Below are positions 29,293 to 30,505 of a stretch of 30,505 nt of DNA, piece after piece. Made by a program: the position numbers and the translations under genes. The stretch is from contig CALKRM010000031.1 in NCBI GenBank assembly GCA_937989565.1, forward strand, positions 1 through 30,505, read 5' to 3'. Source of the DNA: an uncultured Candidatus Saccharibacteria bacterium (GTDB lineage: Bacteria > Patescibacteriota > Saccharimonadia > Saccharimonadales > Saccharimonadaceae). The notes below the pieces were generated by a model. That model saw nothing but the letters and a program-made list of their open reading frames with translations. It did not search any database and was not told where the DNA came from. Every line of letters starts with the position of its first letter. The stretch's first letter is position 1.

Positions 29293-30505
29293 ATGAGAAA
29301 AATCCGTATATATCTTAAAAAGCTATATGCATTTCTTTATCAAATGCCCAGTTGGATTTGGCTAATTCCAGTCTTAATCTTAGCCGTCAACGTTCGACTT
29401 ACCTATTTAACAAAAGCCGATATTTGGCACGACGAAGGATATACGGCAGCCATCATTCAGCAACCAATCAGAGAAATTATCGCCATTACAACCACGGACG
29501 TCCACCCGCCGCTTTATTACGTTATTATGCACGTTTGGCAATCGATTTTCGGCAATTCCGTAGCTTCTCTCAGAGGATTTAGCGTTACGTGTGGAGTTCT
29601 GACGATTGCTCTATTATTTCTATTACTCCAAAAACTTTTTTCTAAAAGAATCGCCGTATTTGGAAGTTTTTTAGCAGCGCTAGGACCGTTCTTAATTCGC
29701 TATAGCGACGAAGCCCGAATGTATGCACTAGCAGCACTTTTGGCTGTAGCAATGACTTACGCATTCATCGTGGCAATCGAGAGCAAAAGTAAGAAGTTCT
29801 GGTGGGCGCTATACGGAATTTTAGTGGCACTCGGTCTTTATACGCAATATTTCCTAGCGTTAATACTACCCGCACATTTCGTATATATTTGGCTAAAACT
29901 TGGCAGAAATCGCACTGCCATAAAAAATATATTTAAGGACAAAAACATTTGGCTTGCCGCCGGGACATGCTTTTTATTATTCCTCCCCTGGTTACCAATT
30001 ATGATCTCCCAAACCAGCCGAGTGAGCGGCGGTTTCTGGATTCCCGAAGTCACTAAATTTACCATCCCAACAACATTATCAATGTTCTTGACTTACGACG
30101 ACAGGATTGTCCGCTATTTTGGGTTGCTGTTGCCGACAATTATAATCGCAATTTCATTCATCCTAGCCAAAAAACACCCAAAATACCAAGCAGCAATTTG
30201 GATTTTAACAATTTGGTTACTGCTGCCAATGATCATCGTTTACATACTTAGCCAGGGTCGACCAGTTTACTTAGACCGCTACTTCACTTATTCAGCGCCG
30301 GCGTTTTACGGCTTGATTGCGGTATTCATCGGGCTTATTTTTTCTAGTAAAAAATGGTGGTCTATTGGAATATCTATTGTCCTGACATTATTTATCGGTC
30401 ATTATATGTGGCATGTCGGCAGTAAAAACATTGCAGAATCATCCTGGAACAACACCAATACGGACATGAATCACATAAACGAAAATATCCAGAGCAGTGA
30501 TGTTA
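29293..30505 (+). CDS. GT39-like polytopic membrane glycosyltransferase (cut by window edge)
   Basis: The frame is open from the ATG at 29293 to the window end (404 residues visible, no stop). A basic N-terminus (MRKIRIYLKKLYAFLY) precedes a first TM, then the external loop DIWHDEGYTAAI with the acidic motif and DVHPPLYYVIMHVWQSIFGNS, then SLRGFSVTCG, the classic start of ArnT/PMT-type GT39 enzymes that use polyprenyl-linked sugars. About ten hydrophobic segments follow, with RYSDEARMYAL in an external loop. It starts 3 nt after the gatD stop with no Shine-Dalgarno, probably as part of the murT operon. The substrate is unknown; cell envelope or pilin glycosylation is plausible. Confidence 0.85.
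   Translation, partial: MRKIRIYLKKLYAFLYQMPSWIWLIPVLILAVNVRLTYLTKADIWHDEGYTAAIIQQPIREIIAITTTDVHPPLYYVIMHVWQSIFGNSVASLRGFSVTCGVLTIALLFLLLQKLFSKRIAVFGSFLAALGPFLIRYSDEARMYALAALLAVAMTYAFIVAIESKSKKFWWALYGILVALGLYTQYFLALILPAHFVYIWLKLGRNRTAIKNIFKDKNIWLAAGTCFLLFLPWLPIMISQTSRVSGGFWIPEVTKFTIPTTLSMFLTYDDRIVRYFGLLLPTIIIAISFILAKKHPKYQAAIWILTIWLLLPMIIVYILSQGRPVYLDRYFTYSAPAFYGLIAVFIGLIFSSKKWWSIGISIVLTLFIGHYMWHVGSKNIAESSWNNTNTDMNHINENIQSSDV

Noticed and set aside
1..30505. UGA recoding (code 25) as in Gracilibacteria/Absconditabacteria
   Set aside because: TGA ends the murB and pilW-like genes at sensible places, including an ATGA stop/start overlap, and no conserved Gly position is a TGA.
1..30505. CRISPR arrays, insertion sequences, prophage or replication origin
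   Set aside because: No regularly spaced repeats, transposase, integrase, capsid gene or DnaA-box cluster was seen; the only notable direct repeat is inside the propeller gene.

Overview
The window looks like a chromosomal segment of a Candidatus Saccharibacteria (TM7, Patescibacteria/CPR) relative. This is an inference from several features: very compact coding with gene ends overlapping; lower glycolysis (pyk-pgk-tpiA) as one operon; a MurT/GatD pair plus MurA and MurB; a type IV pilus minor-pilin operon; a multi-TM histidine kinase with a separate receiver; and TGA used as a stop (murB, the pilW-like gene), which argues against the code-25 lineages. No 16S rRNA or ribosomal protein is present to settle the taxonomy. 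No IS element, CRISPR array or prophage was seen, and no gene-free stretch exceeds 300 bases.

Layout. 1-3593 (minus): a cut-off acidic protein gene, tpiA, pgk and pyk. 3726-8183 is an accessory island. It holds a rightward cassette (small 2-TM protein, single-HKD phospholipase-D-like protein, 76-aa acidic protein) and, convergent to it, a leftward cassette (STAS+GHKL ATPase, STAS-like DUF4325 protein, 2-TM protein). Behind these come a decayed junction with the C-terminal tail of a VirD4/TraG-like ATPase and a single-TM protein. 8261-14396: tRNA-Glu, a 71-aa tail-anchored protein, a 7TM-type histidine kinase, a SAM methyltransferase, a receiver-only response regulator, folD, and tRNA-His, -Lys, -Arg(UCU) and -Gly. 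14429-19082: a short alpha-glucan phosphorylase, MurA fused to an N-terminal XRE-type helix-turn-helix, and glyA.

19148-23170 is a type IV pilus block. The major pilin has its own promoter and Shine-Dalgarno site. A leaderless operon follows with the order fimT-, pilV-, pilW- and pilX-like; the pilX-like protein carries a seven-repeat RCC1-type beta-propeller with seven regular cysteine pairs. This looks like PilX and a PilY1-like tip adhesin in one polypeptide, and it contains a G8 tract and an in-frame 27-bp direct repeat. 23215-30505: murB, tRNA-Arg(UCG), a membrane-anchored Clp-type ATPase that lacks both pore-loop tyrosines with a small membrane partner, murT-gatD, and a cut-off GT39-like membrane glycosyltransferase.

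A striking theme is promoter architecture. Thirteen protein-gene starts lie only 6-10 nt downstream of a TATAAT-like -10 box, nine of them extended TGN boxes, so these mRNAs should be leaderless or nearly so. Genes internal to operons, and a few leadered genes (glyA, pilin, the 270-aa membrane protein), instead carry Shine-Dalgarno sites. I used this rule to correct several start codons (pyk, folD, the first minor pilin, the 71-aa protein, the 126-aa membrane protein).
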